The notes beneath the pieces are model-generated. The model was not told the DNA's origin. It ran no database searches and saw only the letters and a program-made list of their open reading frames with translations. A program made the translations under genes and the position numbers. This document shows, piece after piece, positions 1 through 11,531 of a stretch of DNA of 64,000 nucleotides; the first letter of the stretch is position 1, and each line of letters begins with the position of its first letter. The stretch comes from Vicia villosa (Eukaryota; Streptophyta; Magnoliopsida; Fabales; Fabaceae): NCBI RefSeq assembly GCF_029867415.1, contig NW_026705217.1, forward strand, positions 620,001 to 684,000, given 5' to 3'.

Positions 1-2759
1 AGGAAAAGAGGGCTGAAGAACAAAGGTTCCAAAAGTGAAGAAATATAAAGAATTAGGGCATAAGTCAATTCGTGATTCAACAAGTTTCAAAGCATCCCAC
101 CCATCCCATTCAACTTCTGAGGTAAAAAAGAGTAGGTTTGAATCAATAGATGATCTTGATAACTCTTATAATGCTCGTATCAAACTCTCCATGTTCATGC
201 ATAAATTGAATTTTCTGTGGTTCATATTTTATCATTCTTCAATACAAACTAACCTTTGGTATGAGTTTCTAGTGTTATTGAGAGCAGCTTTGAACCCTTG
301 AGCATGAGTTTTTACGTGGGAATTGCGAGACACCATGGCTATGGCTTGCAAGTTGCAAGCTTTCGTTTTCAATGGTGGGAGCCGTATCCGATCCAAAAGA
401 CTGTGCCAATCGGTTCAGGAGGCCGTGAATAAGTGATATGGGCATTTACTTTGTTTTACTAATGTTGTTTTTGCTGAGTTTTGAGGTGTGCAGAATTCGA
501 AGGAATAACTGCAGGTAAAATCGCAGTAGATTTCCCAGCAATTTTCGCAGGAAATCCAAGGAGGAAGATGAACAGTGATGTTGAATTGTTGACCACACGC
601 GATTGGCCAGTCAGCGCGGTCCACCACCTTATCCGTTCGTTATTGGTCCACGCGCGCAATCAGGGACCCCACACTGACTCATTTGACTTTCTCCCATTAA
701 TCATTATGTTTTCTTATTTTTTTTATTTCGTTTGATTATTTATCAATTAATAAACATAACACAGATGGCTACTTGGTTGCGCTGGTAACCAACAACACCT
801 GGGTTTGAACCCAGTGTAAGACATATTATTTTTCTACTTTCATTTGTTTGCGTTGCTACAGGATCCAGCGCATCCAGCCCAGGGATGACCACAGTGAGTC
901 CTCATGCCAGAACCGTTGGATTTCCTCAACACAGATCCAACATCCAGGACGCTGCAGTTGCACCATGGACCATCAAAGACTCTGCCTCACAAGATCATAG
1001 CCAGGTTCTGTTGTTTTTTTTTAGATTACTTCTTTTTTTTCTTTTTTCTCTTTTTTTCTTTTATAATTTTCTTTTTTATTGAATTAATATATTTTCACAC
1101 AAGAATTATTTTATTTTTATTTCACAAAATATTAAAAATGTTTTTTTTTAATTAATAATTTAATTTTTTTTATTAATTAAGTTTGTTTGGTTTAATTAGA
1201 TAATTAACATAAAAGGTTTAAAATTAACATTAGCATTTAATTTTCTTAAATAATTTAATTAATTTTTTAGTTAAATAATTAGAATTATTTTTTTTTAATT
1301 TTAATTTTAGGTTTAGCCTTTGATTTCAACAACCATAGATAACCCTATAAATCTGTAGGTATGTATTGTCCATTAACTTAGTGTCTCTTCTCCTAAAACC
1401 TTATTCCCTAAAAAAATCAGGGTTTACCCTGAGTATTTTCAAAACCTTTTTCAGAACCTCTTTTATTTATTATCAATGCCTAATATTCGCCACAAAAAGT
1501 TTTCTACCTTTCTTTTCTTCATTTTTCAGGGTTAATCAAAAATCCTTCCGACTACGCGCCATGCCAATCAAAAGCTAAGTTTCTATTTCTTTTCTCCTTT
1601 AAAATATCATTTTAATCTTATTCTTCCTTTGCCTAAAAATAGGGTTTATTTCAAAAAGTCAATGAATCTCTCCTACACTCACCTCCCCATTATTTTCTGT
1701 TAATTCTCAGATGATCAGAGTCAATCAAGGGTTCGAGGAAGATCAAGGCTCAAGATCAAGATGATTAAACTAATTATTATTCCCTCTTATTCTTCCGCCT
1801 TTTAATTTCCCCCATCCCCGCATGTGTTTATTGTAATAGCGTAGGAATTTATTTTCTGCCTTTAATTTCCGTAATATTAATTGTTGTGGTTAGTAAAGTA
1901 GGGAGTGCCAGATCATCAATCAAACGTTAGATCACTAACAATACAAGATTAAATATTCGAATTGATCCATGTGATTGTTGCACCCACACACCTTTAGGGT
2001 AATCCCTCTTGTTGCCTTATATTGTTGCCTTATTAATTGGTTGCCTTAATTTTGTTGCCTAAAAATAGTCAAGTCCCTCGATTCCGAGGATACCTAAAGC
2101 AATGTTGCCTGTCGCCTTCAAAGTTATTGAAACTCCCTCGAGGTTGCCTTATAAAGAATAAATTGCTAAGGTATCCTCGCATGATGCCTAAAAAGATAAA
2201 TTGACTATTATATCCTTCCCTTAGACTACCTGCCCTCTTTATGGCAAGGGACAGTTTTGTGCGAACGATAAACCTCGATGACCCTTAATATCCAATTGAA
2301 AGACTTCCCGCTCTCTCATGGTATGGATAGATCCTTTCGCCCGAAAAGCTAAAAGAACGATTTTTCAAACTTAGGGTAGTTGCTACTAATTGCTTGCTCT
2401 AAAAATCAAATTACATTTCACACCTCTCTTTTCAAATAATTTCAAATAAGGCTACACTTATTTACAAGCTAAAGTCCTTAAACTAAGTTTTTCTATTCAC
2501 ACACGACACTTTAAACTTTTCAAAAAATTCAAACATTTTTTAAAACGAAGTGAGCTAAGCAATTAAGAGCCCATGGAAAACCATGGATGCAAAGGGTGCC
2601 TTACACCTTCCCTTTGTATAACTTACCCCCCGAACTCAAAATCTTTTTAAAAGGTCTTTTCCTGTTCTTTTAGCATTTCCTAAAATTGGATCAAATAAAA
2701 GTCGGTGGCGACTCTTGCTATTCGCAACATTTCAAATAAAGTCAGTTCACCGTATTACA
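1..2759 (+). repeat. 5' LTR of element A (3' part; left end outside window)
   Basis: It matches the right LTR from 25044 onward and ends in ATTACA immediately before the primer site. Comparison with the right copy implies a full LTR of about 4.0 kb. The last 200 bp (about 2570-2759) are the conserved Ogre-type LTR end also seen, reverse complemented, at 7465, 8091 and 16728. A stretch at 492-547 is missing from the right copy. The interval 1020-1300 is T-rich low-complexity DNA. Small ORFs here have no recognisable domain. Confidence 0.88.
761..816 (+). other. tRNA-like module inside LTR A
   Basis: The segment contains GGTTTGAACCC, close to the tRNA T-loop / Pol III B-box consensus, within a perfect CTGGG/CCCAG stem. 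Upstream is an A-box-like TGGCTACTTGG. It lacks a matching acceptor stem and the T loop is one base short, so it is not a functional tRNA gene. The same module is at 25747-25802 in the other LTR. It lies in the direction of element transcription. Confidence 0.45.
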
Positions 2760-2763
2760 GAAC

Positions 2764-2781
2764 TGGCGACTCTGCTGGGGA
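2764..2781 (+). promoter_or_regulatory. Primer-binding site of element A
   Basis: TGGCGACTCTGCTGGGGA begins four bases after the LTR end. The same 18-mer sits next to the 5' LTRs of B (16706-16723, minus) and D (61179-61196, minus). Ogre elements are known to use a tRNA-Arg primer; the assignment here rests on that family knowledge. Confidence 0.88.
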
Positions 2782-3939
2782 TGCTTTCAATTAAAAAGAG
2801 GGGTTACCTTAAAGCTTAGGATTCACTTTAAAATTGTTTGATTTGTCTGCTTTATATTTCAAAGGTTGTTTTGGGTATTTACTTGTGTGAAAGATCCTAA
2901 CCCAGATCTGAGTACCTTAGGTAAATGGCATGAGACCAAGGAGACTGCACAGCGTATACTGATGTGGTTGATATGGTGGCCATCATTAGTGTGACACATT
3001 GGTTTGTCCTGGTGTTCCTTGGGATCCAACTCGAGGAAACACTTGGCTGCTGTGTGGTGTCATTAAGCACTAATTTGCCCTTAGAACCCTAGTTGAACTT
3101 GACTTTGGCCTACTAGAAAATAGTGAGGTGGCTGGCTTTGGTTCCGACTAAAGTTGGTTGATACTCGAAGCTACACTCATATGGACTGGACTTTCAGGAC
3201 CTTCTCGGTTGGTGATTCAATTGCCGAACTGAGATAAGCGCCTTCGAGAAAGGTCAATGATATGAGCTCCCTAGAACCCGGTCTTTATATAGGACAGGTT
3301 GAACCAACTTAACTTCAGTGGGGAGGGTACTTACCTACAAACTTCATGCAAGCCTCTAAACCTAAGGACCTTTGTGTGACTTGCTTGTGTGTTCTACTAA
3401 CCCCTCTATTTCCTTGCAGGATTTACTTGTAGGAAATTCCGTCCTTATTACCTTATGCTTTACCTATTGTATTACATTCGCATAACACCATGACATCATG
3501 ACATTGCATGTTTACTAACCCTTTCAAGGATCTTAGGGATTTAGGGCGCACGATTTCAGGTACTCTTATCAAGGACTGAACTCCTATCTAGGGGCAAGAG
3601 GATTTATTTTCCTTTGGCCGTATGCCTTCAAATTCAAAGACACAGTACCTATCAAGGGGCAAGAGGATTTATTTTCCTCTAGCCATATACTTTCAAATTC
3701 GGAGGTATCCCGAATCAGAGGCGATGACCCACTAGATATGGTGAGCTTGATTCCCAAAAAAGAATACCCAAGAATCAGAGTTCTTCGAGCGAAGACGCGA
3801 CCAAATCATGTTCTAATGTTGATAACTAAATTCCTAAAGATCCTTGAAAAGATTGCATTTTCATTCATAACATCACATGGAACTAACTTTGCTTTTCAGG
3901 TCGACCAACTGGTCAGACAAATACCATCAACAAATCAAT
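2782..3939 (+). other. Leader of element A with splice-like sites; no ORF1
   Basis: This non-coding stretch corresponds to 15431-16705 of B in reverse orientation. CCTTAG/GTAAAT at 2920/2921 resembles a 5' splice site. TTTCCTTGCAG (ending 3419) and CTTTGCTTTTCAG (ending 3899) resemble 3' splice sites. They lie where element D has acceptor-like sites in front of ORF1 and gag. ORF1 itself is absent. A CATGACATTGCATG-rich patch lies near 3487-3512. Confidence 0.6.
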
Positions 3940-3945
3940 CTCTGT

Positions 3946-4145
3946 CAGATATACATTCTGGAAAGCATATCCCTCCAGACATTCTGAAGACACCTACATC
4001 AGATATACATTCCGGAAGCTCGAACCCCAGACATTCTGAAAGTTCCAATCAGATGAACATTTTGGAAGCTTGACCTCCAGACTTCTAAAACATTCCAATC
4101 AGATATACATTCCGGAAGCTCGAACCCCGGATACTCTGAATCTCT
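3946..4145 (+). repeat. Tandem repeat, about 50-54 bp unit, four copies
   Basis: CAGAT(A/G)(T/A)ACATT recurs at 3946, 4000, 4050 and 4100, each followed by a GGAAGC(T/A) block and an AGACATTCTGAA-like block. It sits just upstream of the gag remnant. B has a related CAGATATGG tandem at the equivalent place (15000-15430). Confidence 0.75.
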
Positions 4146-4476
4146 ACACCAGTTCCACAACAACGACGCAAGCCAGATGCACCTAAGCGTCAATTCACCA
4201 AAATCAATATGTCGTCAGCTCAAACATTACAACATCTGTTGAAGATCAGATTGATTACTCTGAGGGATGCTCCTAAGAATTCTAACACCTCTGGCTAAAA
4301 ACTCAATGCGAGGTGCGCGTACCATTCCAACATTCTTGGACATTACAAAAAACAATTGTTGGACATTGAGGAATAAGATTCAAGATCTAATCGATAACGG
4401 GGAAATCAAATTCAACCCTCCCGAAACTCCTGTGATGATCACCGCTCCTATGCCTAGTCATGACAAGACTGATTGA
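4140..4476 (+). pseudogene. Decayed gag C-terminus of element A
   Basis: Translation gives a recognisable Ogre gag tail: DAPKRQFTKIN, then LQHLLK, then CAYHSN, then NKIQDLID and finally PMPSHDKTD followed by TGA at 4474. This parallels residues about 378-510 of the gag-protease ORF of element D, including the Cys/His-rich CAYH...GH region. It is broken by an in-frame stop near 4297 and a frameshift near 4345. The N-terminal and central gag domains are missing. It ends at the same homologous point (P-x-P-x-H-D) as the gag remnants of B and E, whereas D reads on into protease. Confidence 0.8.
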
Positions 4477-6585
4477 CGTCTAGACGGACGAACTTTTGGA
4501 TCATTAGATCTACTTTCATTTGCAAGTTTCTTTTCTGTTTGTTTAAACATTTGACTTATAATAGACATTATATGTTTTAATAATCATCATCAGTGCATTG
4601 CATATGTTTGTCTTGAATAATTTACTTCGCTATCACTCATTTTAAATTGTGTCTTTACTTTGCATCTGTTTTATGATACTCAACTCCTGCTAAAGTTGTA
4701 AGCCTTTTGAGGGAGGATGACGAAGATGATGCCGCAACCTCATACAGTGATGCTTTTGAACAGACTATGCTGACGATGTACATGCATTGTTTCAACTCCT
4801 AAACAGTGGAGATATAAGGATGTTAATCCCTCGTCAACCCCTTTGAGCCTAAGGAGTACAAGTTTTCTTTCTTGCACAATTTAAAACCCTTAATCATAAC
4901 CTGGGGCAGGGTAGTTACTCAGTTAACTCGATTGTACTAGCTGTTGTTTATACAAATAATGATGGGTCCCCGCAACCAGTAAGTCATGCAGTCAATATCC
5001 ACCAAAAAGAAAAAAGTTGTTAAGTCAAAACTTATGAAGGAGACTTATCGAAAAGTCGAAACATCCCGCTGACTGTAATCACAAAATAAGCAGTTCAGGC
5101 AAAAGTTAGGGATAACAAAAATCAAAGAAAAAAAGAGGTCACTACAAATCCCCGACCAAAGCAAAAAGAATTACAAAGAAGGATGATTGACTGTCCAAAT
5201 AAACTTCTGGTGCTTCAACCACTATCAAATATCAATGTTAACACTTCAAGCTTTGCTAAAGATGAAACGTAAAGTTAACTGAGCATAGGATCGAAGAACA
5301 TCTCGAAGTTGGGGATGGGTATAAAAATTTTTTTTGAGCCTTTATCCTTTGTTTCTTAAACCATGAACCAAGCCATGTTACAACCCTTGAAAGTCCTAAC
5401 TGAAGCATGGTTAGTTCGAAAGCATACTGTCACAACAAAGGTATCCTGACTCCTTAAGGTTTACCACAAATGCTGAGTTGATATTCTTTTTTTACAAGCA
5501 TCATGTTTTCACAAACATCACGTTTTTACAAACACCACGTTTTTACAAATATCACGCTTTAATGTTTTCCAAAAACTCAAGACAGACGTATGCATTGCAT
5601 CTCATGAATTCATTATTAAACATATTTTGCTACATAATTTCAAATGTTAGCAACATAAAGAACCTGCACAGGGTACAACTAATGACTAACAGTTATCCCG
5701 ACAGACAAGGTTACTCCAAGAAGCCATGTCTCTTACGTATACAAGGGGCATGACACTATTGCCCAACCAATCTGGGGCAATCAAGTCAAAATTTCAAAAA
5801 TCTCTCAGAAGCATCAACAATCAGGGACATGCACCCAAGTGGGGCCGAAGCTACCGCTCGATCAGTCAGGGGCATCACACTAAGTACTGGGGGCATGTCG
5901 CCCATAGTGCACACCTCATAGAGTCCTCATGAGGCGAATCTTTCTAAAGTTCCTACTAGCAGGGGCAAATCTATGCAAGTCCAGTCAGACATCTTGATCA
6001 ATACTCAGTGGTGTGTCCTAATCAAATCCAGGAATGGTAGTTACTATAAATATTGGGGGCAACTTTCAAGGCATCCATTCCTCCTCACAAAATCGACTTC
6101 ACAGGATCATATCCCCACAGAGCAATCCTCAAAAAAGATATCTTAAAACGTACTCGTCCAACAAAAGACATAGCTCCTCGACAGAGTTCACATCTTTGAC
6201 ACCGTCGGTTCCCCGACCTTCTTCTCCTCTCCGAGCATGGTTTATTAATATCTCTAATCCTCAGTCAGGGTACATCAAGTTACTGGTCATCCCCAAGCAG
6301 AAATCATAAATCCCCGGTTGAGCATCTTCAAAACAAGATCAGACATCAAAATCACAAAGACATAGAGATTTATCTTCTCAATCAAAACAACATAAATCAT
6401 ATTCACACGTCATATGTCATAAACATATTCATATATTGCATACATTACCTCATAATGAATTCATACATAACATGCAAGTTTCTCATTTATTTTGAGAGAC
6501 TCGTCACATAATACATGCCTCATGACATTGCATAAAGACTAACTTTACCTTTTTCAGGGTACAAGTACAAGCAGATGAACAAAAT
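4477..6585 (+). other. 3' untranslated region of element A, conserved with B and E
   Basis: No credible gene. Blocks shared with B (12231-14574, reverse) and E (36689-39900) include a region around ACCTGGGGCAGGGTAG (near 4900), a hairpin pair at 5020-5098, and six or so GGGGCA motifs between 5744 and 6060. An ATGCAT/CATGACATTGCAT-rich patch lies at 6415-6540. The length and order of blocks match across the families, indicating a common non-coding 3' region. Confidence 0.7.
5020..5098 (+). other. Paired hairpins in the 3' region of element A
   Basis: TAAGTC (5021-5026) pairs with GACTTA (5042-5047). CTGACTG (5069-5075) pairs with CAGTTCAG (5091-5098) with one bulge. The second is followed by GCAAAAGTTAGGG, and ATCCCGCTG lies between the two. 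Equivalent hairpins occur in B, D and E. Confidence 0.6.
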
Positions 6586-6589
6586 CTCC

Positions 6590-7410
6590 AATTTTCAAAG
6601 ATCTAATTCAGTTACTACGAACGGTACTGACACGGTTAACTCTCAAAGATCTAATTCCATCATCACGAACGGTGTGGACACGATCAACATTTCCAAAGTC
6701 TAATTCAGTTACTACGAACGGTGCTGACACGACAAGAAATCTAATTCCATCATCACGAACGGTGTGGACACGATCAACATTTCCAAAGTCTAATTCAATT
6801 ACTACGAACGGTGCTGACACGGCAAGAGATCTAATTCTATCATCACAAACGGTGTAGACACGATCATCTTCCCCAGATCTAATTCAGGTGCTACGAACGG
6901 TACTGACACGATCAACCTTCAAGAGATCTAATTCTATCATCACGAACGGTGTAGACACGATCATCTTCCCAAGATCTAATTCAGTTACTACGAACGGTGC
7001 TGACACGATCAACCTACAAGGGTCTAAATCTATCATCACGAACGGTATAGACACGATTATCCTTCCAAGGTCTAATTCAGTTACTACGAATGGTGCTGAC
7101 ACGATCAACCTACAAGGGTCTAATTCTATCATCACGAACGGTGTAGACACGATTATCCTTCCAACGTCTAATTCAGTTACTACGAACGGTGCTGACACGA
7201 TCAACATTCCAAGATCTAATTCTATTTACCACGAACGGTGTAGACACGATTGTCCTTCCAAGATCTAAATCAGTTACTACGAATGGTGCTGACACGACAA
7301 ACTTTCAAAGATCTAATTCAGTTATTACGAACGGTGCTGACACGATCGACCATCGAAGATCTCATTTACCACGAACGGTGATGACACAATCAACATCCAA
7401 CAGACACTTC
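6590..7410 (+). repeat. Satellite-like tandem repeat of element A, alternating 47-48 bp monomers
   Basis: Two monomer types alternate. One reads TCAGTTACTACGAACGGTGC followed by TGACACGATC; the other reads TCTATCATCACGAACGGTGT followed by AGACACGAT. Both share TCTAA and ACGAACGGT. The alternation makes a dimer of about 96 bp. Because the monomer is 48 bp, a frame stays open across 6888-7268; I regard that as a by-product. The array lies between the conserved 3' region and the 3' end of A, where Ogre elements are known to carry variable tandem repeats. Confidence 0.9.
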
Positions 7411-7459
7411 TCAACATACTAAGCTCACATGCAGCCTAACGTATGGCTCATTCTAGTAC

Positions 7460-7464
7460 TTCTC
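7460..7464. repeat. Target-site duplication of solo LTR C (left copy)
   Basis: TTCTC directly precedes the LTR start TGTAATACGG at 7465 and recurs at 23261-23265 directly after the LTR end. Five bases is the usual size for Ty3/gypsy integration. Confidence 0.9.
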
Positions 7465-8090
7465 TGTAATACGGTGAACTGACTTTTTGAAATGTTGCGG
7501 TAAGCAGGAGTCGCCACCGACTTTTATTTTATCCAAATTAAATCAGAAAGGCTAAAAGAAACAGGAAAAACCTTTTAAATAAAACAGGGTTCGGGGGGTA
7601 ATTATGCAAAGGGAAGGTGTAAGGCACCCTTTGCATCCATGGTTTTCCATGGGCTCTTAATTGCTCTGCTCATTGATTTCAGAAATGTAGAAGAAGTGAA
7701 TATGGACTTTAGCTCGTAAATGAGCGTATCCATTTTGAAGGTTTATGAGAAAGAATATGAAAAAGTTTTTAGCCAGAGCAAGGCAATTAGGGGCAATTAC
7801 CTTATTAATGTAGAAAATCCGTTCTTTTAGCCTTTCAAGGTGAAAGGGTCTATCCATACCATAAGAGGGCAGGAAGCCTTTCATTTGGAGGTTGAAGGGT
7901 CATCGAGAATTCGTTTGCCATAAGACTGTCCCATGCCATAGAGAGGCAGGTAGTCTAAGGGAAGGATCAGAATAGCCTTTCGTAGGCAGCCAGAGGACAC
8001 CTCAGCCTTTCGTAGGCAACTTCCGAGGGTCGAGATCATGTTTAGTGTATCGAAGGCAGCATCATTAGGGACCCATGATCTTAATCGAGG
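7465..8090 (-). mobile_element. Solo LTR C, part 1 (split by element B)
   Basis: It starts TGTAATACGGTGAACTGAC, the reverse complement of an Ogre-type LTR end. No primer site lies outside it; the flank is the target duplication TTCTC. It continues at 20181. Removing B gives an uninterrupted LTR of 3706 bp. A single LTR with a matching target duplication is the product of recombination between the two LTRs of a former complete element. Confidence 0.88.
8086..8090. repeat. Target-site duplication of element B (left copy)
   Basis: CGAGG precedes TGTAATACGG at 8091 and recurs at 20176-20180 after the last base of B. The C sequence reads smoothly across the site if one copy and B are removed. Confidence 0.92.
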
Positions 8091-11079
8091 TGTAATACGG
8101 TGAACTGACTTTATTGGAAATGTACGGTAAGCAAGAGTCGCCACCGACTTTTATTTTATCCAAATTTAGGAAAGGCTAAAAGAACAGGAAAAACCTTTTA
8201 CATAAAAACAGGGTTCGGGGGTAATTATGCAAAGGGAAGGTGTAAGGCACCCTTTGCATCCATGGTTTTCCATGGGCTCTTAATTGCTTTGCTCTTTGTT
8301 TTCAGAAATGTAGAAGAAAAAGAATATGGACTTTAGCTCGTAAATGAGCGTAGCCATTTTGAAGAATTATGAGAAAGAATATGAAAAAATTTTAGAGCAA
8401 GGCAAAGCAATTAGGGGCAATTACCTTATAGTTTGAAAAAGGAGTTCTTTTAGCCTTTCAGGGTGAAAGGGTCTATCCTTGCCATAAGAGGGCAGGAAGC
8501 CTTTCATTTGGAGGTTGAAGGGTCATCGCGTTATCATTCGCACCCATGCCATATGGAGGCAGGTAGTCTAAGGGAAGGACCAGAACAGCCTTATTCGTAG
8601 GCAACCAGAGGATACCTCAGCCTTTTCCGTAGGCAACTTTCAAGGGTCGAGGTCATATAGTGTATCGAAGGCAGCATCATTAGGGTCGTATGACCTTTAT
8701 TTATCGAGGCAGCATGGCTGAGGTATCCTCGTATTCGAGGAACATGGCTTATTCTGCAAAAACACAAGGCAACAGGCAACAAGGCAACAAGGCAACAGAG
8801 AGGTTACCCCAAAAGCGTGCGTGTGTGCAGCAATCACGTGGTTCAATTCGAAATATATTATCTTGTAATTTAATGACTCTAGTTCAGTTCAGAGTTGCAC
8901 TCCCTAAGATTACTAACCACGCAGTTTAACATAAAGCAGTAATAATAGCAATATGGGGAAGGGGAAAATGAAACCAGCGGATCCCCCAATAGGGTTTGGC
9001 ATAAGTAATAATAAAAGACAGAAAATATCAGGGTTAAGGTTTAGGGTTACCAATACTCGTGGCATCGGCAATCGACAAACCCTGAAAATTGGAAAAGAAA
9101 GAATAAATAGACAAATGGGTGAGTGCATTATCGATTCAAATGATAATTAGGGTTAACCTAATCAATAATAATAACAATAAAATAAAATAAAAAGGTAAAC
9201 GAAACTTAGCTTCGATTGATGAAGGTTGAGAATTGTGGGTAGCTCGAAGCATTGACTCTGACCATCTGATAATTGAATAGAGAAATAAGAGGAAGTGAGT
9301 GTATGGGCAATTCATTGGCATTTAAGAATAAATGCTAATTTAAAAGGGCAAAATAAATATTCAAATAAATAAAGAGATCAGGACTTAGCTTTTGATTGGC
9401 GTGGCGCGTAGTCGGAATATATTTGGAAAGCAACCCTGAAAAACTTTGGTTCATTGTGGCAGCCTTTAAGGGTGCATGGTAAACCGTCAGCTTTGTGTGC
9501 GTTAGATCTGGATGGTAGGAGATTGAGGATGAATTTGCGAATATTCGCCAGAATAGATGAACAACTCGAATGGACCTCGCAATAAACAAGAAAATGTGAG
9601 TACGGATACATTAAAAATGATGTATGAATAAAATGAAAGAAAATAAATAAATAAATAAATAAAAAATAAATAAACAATGATTAATCAAAAATCAATAAAA
9701 AGACAACAAACATATTAATTTTCAAAAAAAGGGAAGATATTATTATTATTATTATTATTAAAACTAAACTAAACAAAAAAACAAAAAAATGGGGAGACTA
9801 CAAAAGGGGTGGCTGAACGTGATACTCTCCCCTCTAAAATATTTTACTAATTTCCAATTATTTATTTAAAAAAACAATTTAAAAAAAAAGAAATAAGAAA
9901 AAAAAGAAATTTAAAAAAAGGCGGATGAAAGATCAACCGGTGTACGTCCCGTCCCATTCATATTTATCTCAATGTGTATTTTTTGTTTGTTTATTTTTTA
10001 TTCAATTAGTAAAACAACAAGTAATTAGGAAAACAACAAGTAAATAATTACCATGCCATGTCAAATGTTAAATAGAAACAAAATGAGTGTAAGAAACAGA
10101 TTGGAAAGAACACATGATAGTTACATCACAGGTTTCTCACACGGTCCTTCTTAGTCTCTCTCTCACTCCATTACTGTAAAGACACTTTCTTTATCCCAAA
10201 ACAATAAATTAAACAATTGCTATTGAAACAATAACAGCCCTGATTCACACAACAGCAATAAAATACACAACAATCGATTGCAATAATCAAGTAAAGAGCG
10301 AAGAAAACCGAACCGGATCCAACGGCATGGTGCGCTCCCTAGTTGCGGGGGTAACCGGAATCGTGTGTCCGGTCGGCGCGATCTGGACTTCGTGTCGTGG
10401 TGGCCTTCGCGGTGGAAACGGTACGGTGTCCGGCGATTAGATCGGAGGTGAGGTGCGGATGGTGTTGATGTTCGGCGGTGGTGTTTCGTCGGGAGTTTTG
10501 TTGGAAACACGTGGATCTGCGGCTTCGACGGAGCTGTTGATGCGGTGATCCTTCTCTGCTCTTTTGATAAGTGCTGCAAAACAAAGCAAAAAAAAACAGA
10601 AAAAAACAAGTGATGTTCCTTTGAGAGTTAATGTTGTTTATTCAAAGAAGAAGATGAAAGTATTTGGTTTCATGAATTTGTGAACGATTTGGTGTTTTGC
10701 AGGTAATTGGTTTGAGGATGTTTCCGTCGCGGTGTCTCCGGCGAGTTGCACATGTCGTCTCCAATTTGACATCTTCTTTTTCCTGTGTTTTGTTTTATTC
10801 TTTTACATCTGTAAAAAACTTGAAACTACAAACATTTGTTAGCCGGATAAAAAAAAGAAGAGGTGTTGTTACAGGTTAGTTATGTAAGATTCTGATGTCA
10901 TATGTGACGACAATCGGCGGGTTTATGGCTATGGCTTTTTGGTGATGTATCTGTAAGTGAAAAAAAAATATAGTTTAGAAAAGGTGGAGATCCTTTGTTA
11001 AAATATGTACAGTGTGACTGAGAAATTTGTTGTACGTGTGAATGGTTAGGATTCCCCCCGAATAGGGTTAACTGTGTTA

Positions 11080-11092
11080 GTATATATAATAG
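11080..11092 (-). promoter_or_regulatory. Candidate TATA box in LTR B
   Basis: On the minus strand TATTATATATAC lies within the LTR; the other LTR has the same sequence near 19723-19733. No start site can be read from sequence alone. Confidence 0.4.
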
Positions 11093-11261
11093 CAAGATTA
11101 GGTTAAAATGAAAAATAAAATATGGACCCTAAAATAATTGAAAGCCCAAAGATTAAAATAAATAAAATAAATATTAAAATAAAGATATTCAACATTTAAA
11201 AAAAAATCTCTTTTTGTGAAAATAAAATTGAAAGTAAAGTAAATAAAAGAAAACAAATGTT

Positions 11262-11332
11262 AGTAATTGGGATTCGAACCTGAGACTTCTCATGTGCAAG
11301 TCTTACCTTTTTACCAGCTGTGCCGACTTATT
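11262..11332 (-). other. tRNA-like module in the 3' LTR of B
   Basis: On the minus strand it carries a perfect B-box GGTTCGAATCC, an A-box-like CACAGCTGGTA, and between them a GACTT/AAGTC anticodon-like stem with a 9-base loop. The order and spacing resemble a tRNA. The T-stem and acceptor stem pair poorly, so a working tRNA is unlikely. It is repeated at 19906-19975. Confidence 0.5.
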
Positions 11333-11531
11333 TATTCGAAACTGAATGACATTTGAAAATATATGAATGTCATGCAAATATTTGTTATTTAAAAGATACG
11401 AATAGTTTAAATAAACCATCGAATATTTTAAATAAGCAAAATTAACTAATGTCAAAGTGTCAGTAGCAATAGACCATCATCTTCGTAAAGATCAAGCTTA
11501 AAATAATGCGGGAAAATTTTGGGGTATGACA

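Larger units (their letters stand above)
8091..11531 (-). repeat. 3' LTR of element B
   Basis: It runs from TGTAATACGG to GGGGTATGACA (+ orientation), so on the minus strand it begins TGTCATACCCC and ends in CA. It is nearly identical to 16728-20175. Contents include an (ATT)n run near 9737-9760, A/T-rich low-complexity DNA at 9640-9920, a GC-richer block at 10310-10560, a TATA-like TATTATATATAC on minus at 11080-11092, and the tRNA-like module at 11262-11332. ORFs of 60-129 codons in this LTR have no recognisable domain. Confidence 0.92.

Noticed and set aside
3738..4073. 111-codon ORF over the acceptor-like site and tandem repeat of A
   Set aside because: It spans the 3946-4145 tandem repeats and an intron-like boundary, with no similarity to gag in that frame.
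6888..7268. 126-codon repeat ORF considered as a repeat protein gene
   Set aside because: Explained by a 48-bp tandem unit, which keeps any stop-free frame open. There is no start context or homology.
9030..9050. GGTTTAGGGTT as an interstitial telomere repeat
   Set aside because: Only one telomere-like unit is present; no array.
10220..10609. 129-codon minus-strand ORF in a GC-richer block of LTR B, also at 18860-19234
   Set aside because: It overlaps an alternative ORF on the same strand in another frame, and its N-terminus differs between the LTRs through an indel. There is no recognisable family.
11262..11332. Genuine tRNA gene on the minus strand
   Set aside because: The acceptor and T stems do not pair, the anticodon-like loop has nine bases, and it lies in both LTRs of an element.
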